Source: Bacteroidetes bacterium GWA2_40_15 (GTDB lineage: Bacteria > Bacteroidota > Bacteroidia > Bacteroidales > VadinHA17). Taken from it: 64,000 nucleotides of DNA. Every line of letters starts with the position of its first letter. The stretch's first letter is position 1. Both the position numbers and the translations under genes were made by a program. This document shows positions 8,844-19,500 of the stretch, one piece after another. The notes beneath the pieces are model-generated. The model was not told the DNA's origin. It made no database searches and saw nothing but the letters and a program-made list of their open reading frames with translations. Location: positions 43,846 through 107,845 of the forward strand of contig MENI01000088.1 in the NCBI GenBank assembly GCA_001768195.1. Direction: 5' to 3'.

Positions 8844-10826
8844 ATGAAAAAGTTTCTTAAGATCCCGGCTCTGATTCTGGTATCATTAGCAGGCGTTATC
8901 ATTTTATTTCTTGTTGTTTCCATCCTGTGGATAACAGTTTCAGGCAGCAAGGCTGCAAAGAAATATATGGCTTTGGCAGGAGATGAAGTTCAGACTCTTA
9001 CACTTGACCATCATACCTTCCGTGATCTTAACAAGAACGGGCGTCTCGATGTCTATGAAGATAACAGGTGTTCATCAGATGAGAGGGTAAGGGACCTTCT
9101 TTCAATGATGACTCTTGAAGAAAAAGCAGGACTGATGTTCATACCGCCAATAAGTATCAACAGGGATGGAACTGTTGCGGAAAAACCTTCAGTCACCGAT
9201 ATATTTTCCCTTATGAGCAAAGGCTCATCCGAACTGATATACGGAAAGAAAATAAATCATTTCAATATTTTCATGAGCCCCGGTAAAAAGGCGATTGCTG
9301 AATGGTACAACCAGATCCAGAGGATGGCTGAACGGAGCCGTCTTGGCATTCCCGTTACTATTGCATCAGATCCCAGGAACAGTTACAGCTCCAATTTTCT
9401 TGCAAGCATCATGTCGGGAGATTTTTCGGCATGGCCCGAACCTCTTGGCCTTGCTGCCATACACGATTCAGCAACAACTTTTCAGTTCGCCGACATTGCA
9501 AGGCAGGAATATCTTGCTGCAGGTATCAGGCTGGCGCTCCACCCTATGGCTGATCTTGCTACAGAACCCCGCTGGGGAAGAATAAACGGAACCTTCGGAG
9601 AGGACGCACAAATCTCCGCGATGCACACTTATGCTTATATCAAAGGTTTCCAGGGCGATAGCCTTGGTTCTGAAAGCGTTGCCTGCATGACTAAACATTT
9701 TTCCGGTGGCGGCCCTCAGAAAGAAGGTATTGATCCTCATTTCCCGATAGCAAAAGGCCAGATATATCCTGGTAATAACTTTGATTATCACCTGATACCT
9801 TTTGAGGCAGCATTCAGAGCAAATACTGCAGGAATAATGCCTTACTACGGCATTCCGACAGACCAGACAAGCGAAAACGTTGGTTTTGGTTTCAATAAAG
9901 ATATTATTACAGGATTATTGAGAAACAAGTACCATTTTGACGGTGTGATATGCACCGACTGGGGATTAATAACCGATATAAAAGTTTTTGGAATTATGAT
10001 GCTTCCGGCCAGGGCGCGCGGAATGGAACATGCAACATATGAAGAGAGAATGCTAAAGATCATTGAGGCAGGCTGTGACCAGTTCGGCGGAGAGATGATC
10101 CCCGGGATGCTTGTCGATCTGGTCATGACAGGCAAGGTAAGCGAAGCAAGGCTGGATACTTCCGTTATAAGGTTGCTTCGGGTCAAATTTGAACTTGGTC
10201 TTTTTGACAATCCATTCGTGGATGTCAACCATTCTGTTAAAACAATCGGAAATCCCGATTTTATGGCTGCCGGACGCCTGGCCCAGCGAAAGTCGATTGT
10301 CCTGCTTAAGAACAGCCCATCTGAAAATGGGAAAATACTCCCGCTTAAAGAGGGCGCCAGGATCTTTGTCATGAATATCAAACCTGAGACTGCATCAAAG
10401 TATGGTATGGTGATGGAATCACCTGACAAGGCTGATTTTGCGGTTATCCGGATTAAAGCTCCGACTCAGTTTCTTAAAGGTTCGGGGCCGATGGGCAGAT
10501 TATTCAGTTCAGGCGACCTGAATTTTAAAGAAAAAGAGCTTACAGAAATTATCGATGTTCTTAATGAGGTCCCTTCAATTACAGATATATACCTCGACAG
10601 ACCGGCAGTAATACCTGAGATTGCATCAGCCTCCAAAGGATTACTGGCAAATTTTGGGGCGGATGATGAGGCACTGCTTGATGTGATTTTTGGAAGGTTC
10701 AATCCGTCGGGCCGGCTTCCGTTTGAGATGGCGGCATCAATGGAAGCCGTCCGGAATCAGAAGGAGGATCTGCCATACGACTCCAAAGATCCTTTATTTC
10801 CTTTCGGATTCGGATTAAATTATTGA
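8844..10826 (+). CDS. membrane-anchored GH3 beta-glucosidase
   Basis: This 660-residue family 3 glycoside hydrolase has an N-terminal membrane segment (about 8-32) without a clear cleavage site, so it is probably held at the periplasmic face of the inner membrane. An EF-hand-like loop DLNKNGRLDVYED (61-73) precedes the barrel. The (beta/alpha)8 domain carries the KHF substrate-binding motif (Lys284-His285) and the nucleophile Asp372 in GVICTDWG. A shortened alpha/beta sandwich domain (about 450-660) follows, and the protein ends at PFGFGLNY without a fibronectin-like domain. It would release glucose from oligomers made by the GH16 upstream, which fits beta-1,3-glucan use. Substrate is inferred from context only. 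Confidence 0.88.
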   Translation: MKKFLKIPALILVSLAGVIILFLVVSILWITVSGSKAAKKYMALAGDEVQTLTLDHHTFRDLNKNGRLDVYEDNRCSSDERVRDLLSMMTLEEKAGLMFIPPISINRDGTVAEKPSVTDIFSLMSKGSSELIYGKKINHFNIFMSPGKKAIAEWYNQIQRMAERSRLGIPVTIASDPRNSYSSNFLASIMSGDFSAWPEPLGLAAIHDSATTFQFADIARQEYLAAGIRLALHPMADLATEPRWGRINGTFGEDAQISAMHTYAYIKGFQGDSLGSESVACMTKHFSGGGPQKEGIDPHFPIAKGQIYPGNNFDYHLIPFEAAFRANTAGIMPYYGIPTDQTSENVGFGFNKDIITGLLRNKYHFDGVICTDWGLITDIKVFGIMMLPARARGMEHATYEERMLKIIEAGCDQFGGEMIPGMLVDLVMTGKVSEARLDTSVIRLLRVKFELGLFDNPFVDVNHSVKTIGNPDFMAAGRLAQRKSIVLLKNSPSENGKILPLKEGARIFVMNIKPETASKYGMVMESPDKADFAVIRIKAPTQFLKGSGPMGRLFSSGDLNFKEKELTEIIDVLNEVPSITDIYLDRPAVIPEIASASKGLLANFGADDEALLDVIFGRFNPSGRLPFEMAASMEAVRNQKEDLPYDSKDPLFPFGFGLNY

Positions 10827-10862
10827 TCTCCCGGCAACGTTGAAGAAAAAAGACCTTAAATC

Positions 10863-11375
10863 ATGAGATATATTTATTCTCTTTCTCTGATCTTACTATT
10901 GGCCTGTTCCGACAACGGTAAAGGAGCATTGAAGCAGGAAAACAAATTAAAACAGGAAGCAGTTGCCGTTGCAGAAAAATATGCTATGAGTCAACTTACA
11001 CTTCCCCTCAAAAATGTAGATGCATCAGGAATCATCTTTATCGGGAACGAACAGAAGAAATATATAATTGATCCTTCAAAAGTCTTTACCGGACTGATAA
11101 ATGATGATGAAGACACAGATGCTATTGTTACCCTTACTTCTTTCAGGGACAATTATATTGACATGATCGAACAACTTATAATTATTACGGAAGAAGGGAA
11201 GCTTCTGATGATTCGTTCAGTTGAATCAGACATGAAAGTGCTGACTATAAGAAACGGTATAATAACTGCGAAAGTACCGACCTATTCGAGGAATTCACCT
11301 CTTTATAATTGTGAAGCCTGTCAGGAAATAAAGAACTACAGGTATATAAACGGTAACCTTGAGGAGGTAAAATGA
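10863..11375 (+). CDS. small lipoprotein of unknown function
   Basis: This is a 170-residue protein with a very short lipoprotein signal (LILLLAC, Cys15), followed by a charged helix (KQENKLKQEAVAVAEKYA) and a small alpha/beta domain. A C-terminal CEAC pair (about 152-155) could form a disulfide. No family recognised. It starts 36 bases after the GH3 gene on the same strand, so it may belong to the same transcript; it converges with the UnbV/VCBS gene 13 bases downstream. Confidence 0.7.
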   Translation: MRYIYSLSLILLLACSDNGKGALKQENKLKQEAVAVAEKYAMSQLTLPLKNVDASGIIFIGNEQKKYIIDPSKVFTGLINDDEDTDAIVTLTSFRDNYIDMIEQLIIITEEGKLLMIRSVESDMKVLTIRNGIITAKVPTYSRNSPLYNCEACQEIKNYRYINGNLEEVK

Positions 11376-11388
11376 ATAGGCTTCAGCA

Positions 11389-14300
11389 CTATTTATGTTC
11401 AAACACAGTCGCTTTTGCCCTGTTGATGCCTACCACAATAAGGGAAGTATCTCCCTCGAAATAAATTAATGACTCTATCATTCCCTGAAGCAATAAACCA
11501 CTTTTAGAGGGTGTCAGGACTTCAAAAGTTGTCTTACCCGTATTACGTTTATTCCCACTATTTATAAGTACTATACCCTTATTTGAGTCATAATATCCTG
11601 TTGCGATATTGTAAGTATGATCATTCCCTGCTAAGATGACATCAAGATATTTATCGTCATTCAAATCCTTCACAATCATCTTTTTAATAGGCGAAACCTG
11701 GAGTGGTAAAGGTAATTTTTCCCACCTGAATTTGCCCATGTCGTTCCAGATGATATAGCTTGATGTGGTGTTAACCTCTAGTTTAAACTCAAGTCTTTTA
11801 AGCAAGACCTCATTAAGTATATCATTAATACCCATAAAGCTGAATTCGGTATAATTTCTTGATATTTTGCTAAAAAAATCAGATTGTGAACGCAATTCAT
11901 CGAAGTAGTTGACAGGATACTCTTTCATTTTCCCTTCAGGATCTTCCCAGTATGCTGTTGTTATCGGATCAATTTTCCCGTCCAGTTCAAGATCAATTAC
12001 ATACAATCCCATCGGATATTTTTCGCTTACCGTAAACCGGTGATTCTCGCCGAGATTTCCGGCAATATAATCTTCATCGCCATCATTGTCAAAATCCCCT
12101 GCTGTTATTGAGTACCAGATTCCTTTATGCTCCTCCATGCCAGGCAACAGCTGAGGAATAAGCTCTTTCCCGTTAACATTCTTCAGAACGGCAATAGAGT
12201 TCCATTCACGTGTTACGAGAAGGTCTTCCCATCCATCCCCGTCATAATCACTCCAGACAGCATCGGTTACCATTCCCAGGTCTAAGCGCCCAGCCGGAGC
12301 AACCGAAAGTTTAGCTTTGTCATTATTGATCAGCCAGGAATAGTTAGCATAAGGGTACATTCCTTTTTTTACCCTGGAACCAATAAAAAAATCCATGTCG
12401 CCATCATGATCATAGTCGAATGGTCGCACAATTGATGCAGGAAACGTTGGTATAGGAAGAATTGTTCTTATAAAAGTCCCATTACGGTTTTCGTAGACGT
12501 AATGTTGGTATTCACTTTCCTGTTTGTTTTCGTAACCACCCGCAACTGATACTATATCATTATCTCCATCTCCATCAATATCAAATATTGCAAGATCTGA
12601 TTCAGAAAATTCCTTCAGTGTTGTCAATCCTTCAAATGGTGTTTCTTCAAATCCTTTCCCTTTTCTTAAAAAAACAGTAGTTGGTAACTTATTTGTACTG
12701 CCAATTATCAGATCCTCGAGGCCATCATTATTAATGTCCCCTTTAGCCATACACGGTCCTATCTGTGAAAATTTATGGGGTATTATAGTCTGATCGTAGA
12801 AAAAATCGATGAAGTCACTCTGTTCATGCATATAGTCAAGGAGACTATCCTTTTTAGTGAACATCAAACCTCTTTCAGTACAGGGTATGGTTCCTGAATG
12901 AGCCGGAAAGGAATCCGATTCACCAATTTCGATCGTCTGGTTGGCAATAATCCCTTTAAGTATTGATATATAACCTGTTGCCGGCCAGGTCACCTTCACC
13001 GAATCGACAACTTCATTGGCAGAGAGTCCGAAATGAATTACCGGATCTACCGATGAAGCATATCCTCTTGTCAGAAAGTGTTCATAAAACTGATAATTTC
13101 CACCGCTCCATATTTCAACCTTCGCTCCGATAGCCTGCGTATTGACTCCTTTTCCTTCAAGTATAATTCTTAAGAATCCTGCTTCCCTTTTCGATTTCTC
13201 TACTGTATTATTCCGGAAAATAAACGCATCATCATTCAGATTATTAACGACATAGTCGAGATCCCCGTCGTTATCAAGGTCAACAAATGATGCACCATAT
13301 GAATAAGATGGAATACCGGGGAGCCATTTATCAGATCTGTTTACGAACCGCATCATTCCGGTATTTTCAAACGCAAAATTGGGCACTTTAACTGAAGGGG
13401 CCATGCTTATCACATGATCTTCATCAGCGAGACTGCCATATACTTTAACTTTATAGAATGTCCAGTCCTTATCTGTGAGGTCCCGCGGATAACCGTTTGT
13501 TACAAGCAGGTCTTTATCCCCATCATTATTGTAGTCTGCAAACAGAGGCGACCAGCTCCATTCTGTTTTAAAAATTCCCATCATCTGGCCTGTCTCGCTA
13601 TAGGGAAGCATTTCCCCATTAATGAATCCATTATGTAAATGCAGCATATTTCTCAGATACTGATGTTCATATCCGAATTTTTCATCATTTACATAAAAGA
13701 TATAACTGAATCCGTTAATTGTTTGTTTCATCCTTGAGTACTTTTCCGGCATCATATCGAGAGTGAAAATATCTGGATTGCCATCGTTATTCACATCGCT
13801 CATATCATTGCCCATAGAAGATTTTGTCTGGTACGACAGATATCTCCTGATCTCATTGCGGAACGTACCGTTGCCCTGATTTATATAGAGCAGGTCGTTG
13901 GAAATATAATCATTTGAAACATAGATATCAGGGAAACCATCCTTGTTTACGTCTCCTATCGCCAAACCCAGACCGAAGCCTTCATATACTATCCCTGCTT
14001 CTATTGTTACATTTGTGAAGGTACCATTGTTGTTGTTCCTGTAAAGCTGGTCATTGTTCGATGCGCTACCGTCATTTATTTTCTTGCGGTAAGAGGTGTT
14101 CATCCTCTCTGTTACGGTATTATTCATAACATAGAGGTCGAGATCTCCATCAAGGTCATAATCAAAAAAAGCGGCATTAACTGACTGACCATCTTCGGCA
14201 ATACCGAAAGCCTCCGCCATTTCAATGAAAGAAGGACCTTTCCCATCTTTCATACCCTGGTTTACCCATAACCTGTTCCGGCATTTGAGAGGATTGTTGC

Positions 14301-14688
14301 CGGCAGTTGAGGTTAAGTAAACGTCAGACCATCCATCGCCATTTACATCTGCAACTGTTACGCTGCTATACCATTGATCATTCGACAGACCTTTAAAATT
14401 TGGAGTAATATCTGTGAACTTAAAGCCGCCTGAATTAAGATATATCCTTGAAGAGACCTGGTTCCCGGCAAAAATGATATCCTGCAGTCCATCATTGTTA
14501 AGGTCGCCGATGCCCACACCGGCGCCATTATATATATACTCATAGCTCATAATATGCAGACTGTCAGTCTCGGTAATTGAATTGATGAAATCGATTCCTG
14601 TCTTCCCGGAGTCGAGCGATTCGAACTTAGGTGATTTCGAACATGACACCATCATTACTGCCGCCAACGGCAAAATAATTTTCCTCAT
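11389..14688 (-). CDS. VCBS/FG-GAP repeat lipoprotein with ASPIC/UnbV domain
   Basis: This is a 1099-residue surface-type protein. The start at 14688 puts a lipoprotein signal (VMMVSC, Cys16) at the N-terminus; an ATG nine codons earlier (14715) is less likely. About 14 copies of the calcium-binding beta-propeller loop DxNxDGxxD are visible (for example DLNNDGLQDI, DVNGDGWSDV, DYDHDGDMDF), split by an ASPIC/UnbV domain around residues 500-600 (IGAKVEIWSGG, then VKVTWPATG). Such proteins are frequent next to SusCD loci in Bacteroidota, and a glycan- or ligand-binding role at the cell surface is assumed, not shown. A strong terminator separates it from the susCD pair upstream, so it probably has its own promoter in the short gap. 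Confidence 0.88.
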   Translation of the reverse strand: MRKIILPLAAVMMVSCSKSPKFESLDSGKTGIDFINSITETDSLHIMSYEYIYNGAGVGIGDLNNDGLQDIIFAGNQVSSRIYLNSGGFKFTDITPNFKGLSNDQWYSSVTVADVNGDGWSDVYLTSTAGNNPLKCRNRLWVNQGMKDGKGPSFIEMAEAFGIAEDGQSVNAAFFDYDLDGDLDLYVMNNTVTERMNTSYRKKINDGSASNNDQLYRNNNNGTFTNVTIEAGIVYEGFGLGLAIGDVNKDGFPDIYVSNDYISNDLLYINQGNGTFRNEIRRYLSYQTKSSMGNDMSDVNNDGNPDIFTLDMMPEKYSRMKQTINGFSYIFYVNDEKFGYEHQYLRNMLHLHNGFINGEMLPYSETGQMMGIFKTEWSWSPLFADYNNDGDKDLLVTNGYPRDLTDKDWTFYKVKVYGSLADEDHVISMAPSVKVPNFAFENTGMMRFVNRSDKWLPGIPSYSYGASFVDLDNDGDLDYVVNNLNDDAFIFRNNTVEKSKREAGFLRIILEGKGVNTQAIGAKVEIWSGGNYQFYEHFLTRGYASSVDPVIHFGLSANEVVDSVKVTWPATGYISILKGIIANQTIEIGESDSFPAHSGTIPCTERGLMFTKKDSLLDYMHEQSDFIDFFYDQTIIPHKFSQIGPCMAKGDINNDGLEDLIIGSTNKLPTTVFLRKGKGFEETPFEGLTTLKEFSESDLAIFDIDGDGDNDIVSVAGGYENKQESEYQHYVYENRNGTFIRTILPIPTFPASIVRPFDYDHDGDMDFFIGSRVKKGMYPYANYSWLINNDKAKLSVAPAGRLDLGMVTDAVWSDYDGDGWEDLLVTREWNSIAVLKNVNGKELIPQLLPGMEEHKGIWYSITAGDFDNDGDEDYIAGNLGENHRFTVSEKYPMGLYVIDLELDGKIDPITTAYWEDPEGKMKEYPVNYFDELRSQSDFFSKISRNYTEFSFMGINDILNEVLLKRLEFKLEVNTTSSYIIWNDMGKFRWEKLPLPLQVSPIKKMIVKDLNDDKYLDVILAGNDHTYNIATGYYDSNKGIVLINSGNKRNTGKTTFEVLTPSKSGLLLQGMIESLIYFEGDTSLIVVGINRAKATVFEHK

Positions 14689-14736
14689 ACAAAAAAAACA
14701 AAATACATTTATCAAATCATCCTGAAGATAAATAAA

Positions 14737-14766
14737 AAAAGCGGACTAAAGGAAAAGTCCGCTTTT
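14737..14766 (-). terminator. intrinsic terminator of the susCD operon
   Basis: AAAAGCGGACT pairs perfectly with AGTCCGCTTTT around an 8-base loop. Read on the minus strand the hairpin is followed by a run of seven T, as expected for Rho-independent termination just after the susD stop. The other orientation has a shorter T run, so it may also work weakly from that side. Confidence 0.85.
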
Positions 14767-14790
14767 CACATATCTGATTATTTAAAAATT

Positions 14791-16509
14791 CTACCTGTTC
14801 TGAACCAGTTTCCCGTTACTAATGTCTATCTGGCGCTGTGGTATCGGGAAGGTAATATCTTCAGGTCCGGCAGTAGCGCCACCATACAAAGAACTACCCC
14901 ATGGCATTGTTTTCTCATAGGTAAGAGCCCTGTTAATTTCTGTAACGGTATTTCCCCACCTGTTCAGGTCAAAATACCTGTGGCCTTCCTGTCCGAGCTC
15001 CAGCTTTCTTTCCATCCGGAGTGCATTTCTTGCATATGTTTGATCAGGGAATGAAGGGTACTGTGAAATCACATAATTGGCTGCAGGAACAGCGCCATCC
15101 ATCACAAAACCGGCAGGATTCGCGGCTCTTGCCCTTACCGCGTTAACATTGGCAAGTGCACCGGGAAGGTCGCTTGTCTCAATCTGACATTCTGCAAGCA
15201 ATAACAGAATATCAGCATAGCGAATCAGACGATATCCGTTAGCAGTATAGCCTGATGTCCAGTTACCGACTTCTGTATACTGACCTTCCTGGGATTTTTT
15301 ATAAACCTGCTTCTTGGGGCTGTAAGGTCCTGAATAGGTCTGGTCACGGATCCAGTCTGCACCTGTATGTTTTCCCCAGTCCCAGTAAGGAATTCCCCTT
15401 CTTCCGACCGACCAGTCTAATCTTGGATCAAGCCGGCCGGCATCGGGTACGAAAGCGGCAGTCACAGCTAATCCCTGGTCACTCTTAACCGGATCAGCAT
15501 TATAGGAAAAGTCGAGCAGTGGCAACCCGGCTGCTGTTGTTCTGAAGGAATTTACAAATTCCTGTGTCGGATTAAAGAAACCGCAACATCCTCCGGGAGA
15601 ACCGCCACTTTTGTAGGGGAAATTCAAAACCTCCCCCCAGCCTGCATTCCATCCGCCTGAGCCATCATTTACGGAATACTGAACTGTATAGACCGCCTCA
15701 ATACCATTCCGGTTAACAATATCGAAGATCTCACCATAGGTTGGTGCAAGCCCGATTGGTGAACCATCGGGTTTCGTACCGTTTTTAGCGTCATTAAGCA
15801 GGGTTTTTGCACCGGTATAGTCTTTGTTCATCTGCATCAATGCCTTGGCGAGGAGAACTTTACACACGGTTCCGTTGAACTTTCCAACTGCATCCATATC
15901 ATTCGGCAGTTTTGTTCCTTCGGTCAGATCAGCAATGATCTTTGGCTTGATATCCTCGGTATTGACTACAGCGCCCGGGTCGGTTTCTTCATCCACATAA
16001 GGGACTTTTTCCCACATTCTCCATGCTTCAAAATGGTACCAGCCGCGAAGCGCCCTGGCCTGTTGAAGGTACAAATCAGCAGCAGCCGCATCAATTTTGC
16101 CATCAGCCAATGCACCATTGGTTACCATGATAGCGCTATTACATCTGGAAACAGCCTCATAGATTGATCTCCATTTAACATTCAGATAATCATTAGTTGG
16201 TGTCTCCGAGAAGGTTTGAATGGGGTTGATGAAAGGCTGGTCACCTGCATCAGTTCCTTTGTTAGCTTCCATTCCCCTTATAGAACCATACACCCAATTG
16301 GTAGAAGCTGCCTCCCATCCGAATTGTGATGATACACCGTCGAGCATTGAATAGGCTCCGACCAGAAGGGCATCAATACCCTTGGTTGTTCCTAACAGAC
16401 TTTGATCAAGGCTCCCTGCCGGTTTAATATCAAGAAAATCCTTCTTGCATGAACCCCAGATTCCGATTATGCCAAGAATTAAGATTAAGATAATATACCT
16501 CTTTTTCAT
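14791..16509 (-). CDS. susD-like: SusD/RagB-family nutrient-binding lipoprotein
   Basis: This is a 572-residue SusD homologue. A lipoprotein signal ends GIWGSC (Cys21) and is followed by KKDFLDIKPAG, the usual SusD opening. The alpha-helical TPR-like region with a RALRGWYHFEAWRMW helix, and the C-terminal RMERKLELGQEGHRYFDLNRWG with FPIPQRQID, are standard family signatures. It would bind oligosaccharides at the cell surface and act as a lid on the SusC channel. It starts 19 bases after the susC stop and is followed by a terminator, so the operon is susC-susD only. Specificity cannot be read from sequence; the nearest enzymes are GH16 and GH3. Confidence 0.95.
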   Translation of the reverse strand: MKKRYIILILILGIIGIWGSCKKDFLDIKPAGSLDQSLLGTTKGIDALLVGAYSMLDGVSSQFGWEAASTNWVYGSIRGMEANKGTDAGDQPFINPIQTFSETPTNDYLNVKWRSIYEAVSRCNSAIMVTNGALADGKIDAAAADLYLQQARALRGWYHFEAWRMWEKVPYVDEETDPGAVVNTEDIKPKIIADLTEGTKLPNDMDAVGKFNGTVCKVLLAKALMQMNKDYTGAKTLLNDAKNGTKPDGSPIGLAPTYGEIFDIVNRNGIEAVYTVQYSVNDGSGGWNAGWGEVLNFPYKSGGSPGGCCGFFNPTQEFVNSFRTTAAGLPLLDFSYNADPVKSDQGLAVTAAFVPDAGRLDPRLDWSVGRRGIPYWDWGKHTGADWIRDQTYSGPYSPKKQVYKKSQEGQYTEVGNWTSGYTANGYRLIRYADILLLLAECQIETSDLPGALANVNAVRARAANPAGFVMDGAVPAANYVISQYPSFPDQTYARNALRMERKLELGQEGHRYFDLNRWGNTVTEINRALTYEKTMPWGSSLYGGATAGPEDITFPIPQRQIDISNGKLVQNR

Positions 16510-16528
16510 TTTATTACATTATTTAAAA

Positions 16529-19500
16529 TTAAAAACTCACATTAATTCCAAAAAGGAATTGCTTAACAAGCGGATAGTTTCCGGCATCTATACCAAAAGA
16601 GGTGTCCCAGCCTCCAAGCTCAGGATCAAGACCTGAATATTTGGTAGCAGTTAAAAGATTCACACCCTGAACATACACCCTGAGCGATTGAATATCTACC
16701 TTGTTTGTGACACTTTCAGGGATCGTATATCCTAATTGCAGGTTTTTAAGTCGCAGAAATGACCCATCTTCAATATAATAGCTATTTATTTCATTGTTCG
16801 TTGAGAAATTGGACTTGTTAGAAGCTTTTGGCACTTTTGCGCCTGTATTGGTGGGTGTCCAGCTATTATATAACAGGTCCGTACTCTTCTGTCCCTGGAA
16901 TGATGGCCAGAAATCAATCCACCATGCGTTCCAGTTAAAGATATCATTTCCCTGCGACCCGTAGATGAAAGAAGTCAGGTCAAAATTCTTATAGGTGAAT
17001 GTGAGGTTTACTCCATAAGTGAATTTTGGATTGGGATCTCCGATATAAATCCTGTCTTCGGGAGTAATCGTACCATCCCCGTCCGAGTCCTGGAACTTGA
17101 AAAATCCCGGTTCAGCTCCGGACTGTGTGGGAGAAGAGGTAACTTCAGATGTATTCTGGAACAAACCAAGTACCTTATAGCCAAAAAATGCAGACATCGG
17201 ATGCCCGACTTCATTTCGCGATGGGACACCGTTGATCCTGTTTGCCGTATTTGTTTGATTACCGGCATCGAAGAAAGGAATACCCTCAGCAATTTTATCA
17301 ATATTATTGCTATAAGTGGTCAGAACAGCACTTGCATCAAAGCCCAGATCACCAAATTTCTCTCTGTATGCAAGTTCTATATCTATTCCTTTATTGGTCA
17401 TGGCTGCAATATTAACGTACGGTGCTTCTGCTGCCCCTGAGGTTCCGGGTAATTCAACACGGTACAACAGATCTTTTGTCTTCTTCTGGTACAAGTCGAA
17501 CTTGAGAGTGATCTTATTATCGAGAATGCCGGCATCAAAACCAATGTCCGTGGTTTCGTTGGTCTCCCATTTTGCATTCGGGTTACCAATACGCGTCGGG
17601 CGGAATCCCTGTTCTGAGCCGGTCATTGTTCCGTTTATGTCATAAAATGATGATCCCTGGTCGCCTCCGTATGAAAAGAACTGGTTCTGCGGAGAAACGG
17701 CAAGCTGGTTACCCATCTGACCCCAGGAACCTCTTATTTTCATCTCTGAAATAAAGCTGACTCCCTCGAAGAAAGCTTCATCACTGATTCGCCAGCCGGC
17801 AGATACCGACGGAAAAACTCCATAACGGGTATCGGGGCCAAACCTCGATGAACCATCACGGCGCACGGTGGCGCTTAACATATATTTGTCCATAAATGAA
17901 TAATCGGCTCTTGCAAACTGAGATACCAGTGAAGTCGGTGTATTTAAATTTGAATTCGCGTTAAGAAGAGTTGCTCCATTATTCAGGGTGCGATAAAGAA
18001 CCTCATCACTGAAATACCCTCCGCGTTGACCGGAAACACTACGTCCGACCCCGTATTTTGCAGCTTCATACCCCACAACAGCCAGAATCTTGTGCTGACC
18101 AAATGTTTTATCTAATGTAAGCTGGTTTGTCAAAACCCAGTCACTGCCATACCATGCGCCTTCACTGAAAGTCTGGGTGGAATTATTTTCCGATCTCTCA
18201 TACGTTTTATAATCGTAGCTCATCCAATATCCGTTATTGAAGGTACCGCCTAATGTGGATTTAAAGTTCAAACCCTGCATAAGCTTGATATCTACATACC
18301 CGCTTCCGATCAGACGCATGCCCCAGTTATTATTGTCTTTACCTCTCGTCCGGGCAGCAACAACATTTTCTGCCTGGCCCAACCTCGGTTTAATACCTGT
18401 TCCACCCCAGTCGCCGGGGATGAAAGCATGTGACAAACCATCCGGTACAGCCACGGTCATAATTACAGGGATAATAGGCTGGGATCTGTATGCGGCCTGC
18501 TGGATAGGGCTACCTTCGTCAAGGTTTCCGACACCATGGCCGGTACGGTAAGCGAAAGTGAGGTTCTCACCTACTTTAATCCTGTCTTTCAGGAATGTGA
18601 ATTCAGAATTGAACCGGCCTGTATATTTATTGGCATCAGTATAAATTACAATACCTTCCTGCTTGAAAACGCCTATCCCTGCAAAGTATTTGGCTTTATC
18701 GGTACCGCCTGAAAGAGTGATATCGTGGTTTTGAATCGAAGCGCTACGGGTTATGGCTTTATACCAGTTGGTATTACCGGCCCATGCAGGTAATGTTGGC
18801 GATGTGGCAGAAGAAGGTCCGTAGAACGGGTGTGTTTCCGATGTTCCGTCATTTTTGTAAACGAGCCACTGAAGGTCTGCATATCCCTGTGCATCTAACA
18901 GGTTATCAGGACCATCACCCGGACTTTGTGTTCCGTAGTACATGCTATATGTTACTTTAGTCCCTTTACTTCCTCTTTTGGTTGAAACAATGATAACACC
19001 GTTTGATGCCCTGGACCCATAAATGGAAGCTGCCCCGGCATCCTTAAGTACGGAAATTGATTCAATGTCATTCGGGTTCAATGAAGAAATGTCCTGAGTC
19101 GGAACTCCATCAACGATATAGAGAGGGTCATTGTTCTCAAATGAACTGAATCCCCTGATCCTAACCTTTGAAGTTTCACCGGGCCGGCCGTCGCCTACCA
19201 CTGTCACACCTGCCGTACGTCCCTGAAGTGAGTTACTCACGTTACCTGTCGGCACAGCAACCAGTTTTGCCGGTTCTACCGTTGCAATTGATCCAGTAAG
19301 GTCCCTTCTTCGCTGGGCAGTGTAACCTGTAACAACAACTTCAGACAGCGCCAGTACATCGGAAACAAGAACAATATCAATCGTGTTCTGCGTACCTACA
19401 GTTACCTGTTGTGTAAGATACCCGATGGATGAGAATACAAGAACTGCCGAGGGACCCGGAACCTTTAATGAATAGGTTCCATCCGTACCGGTGATTGCAC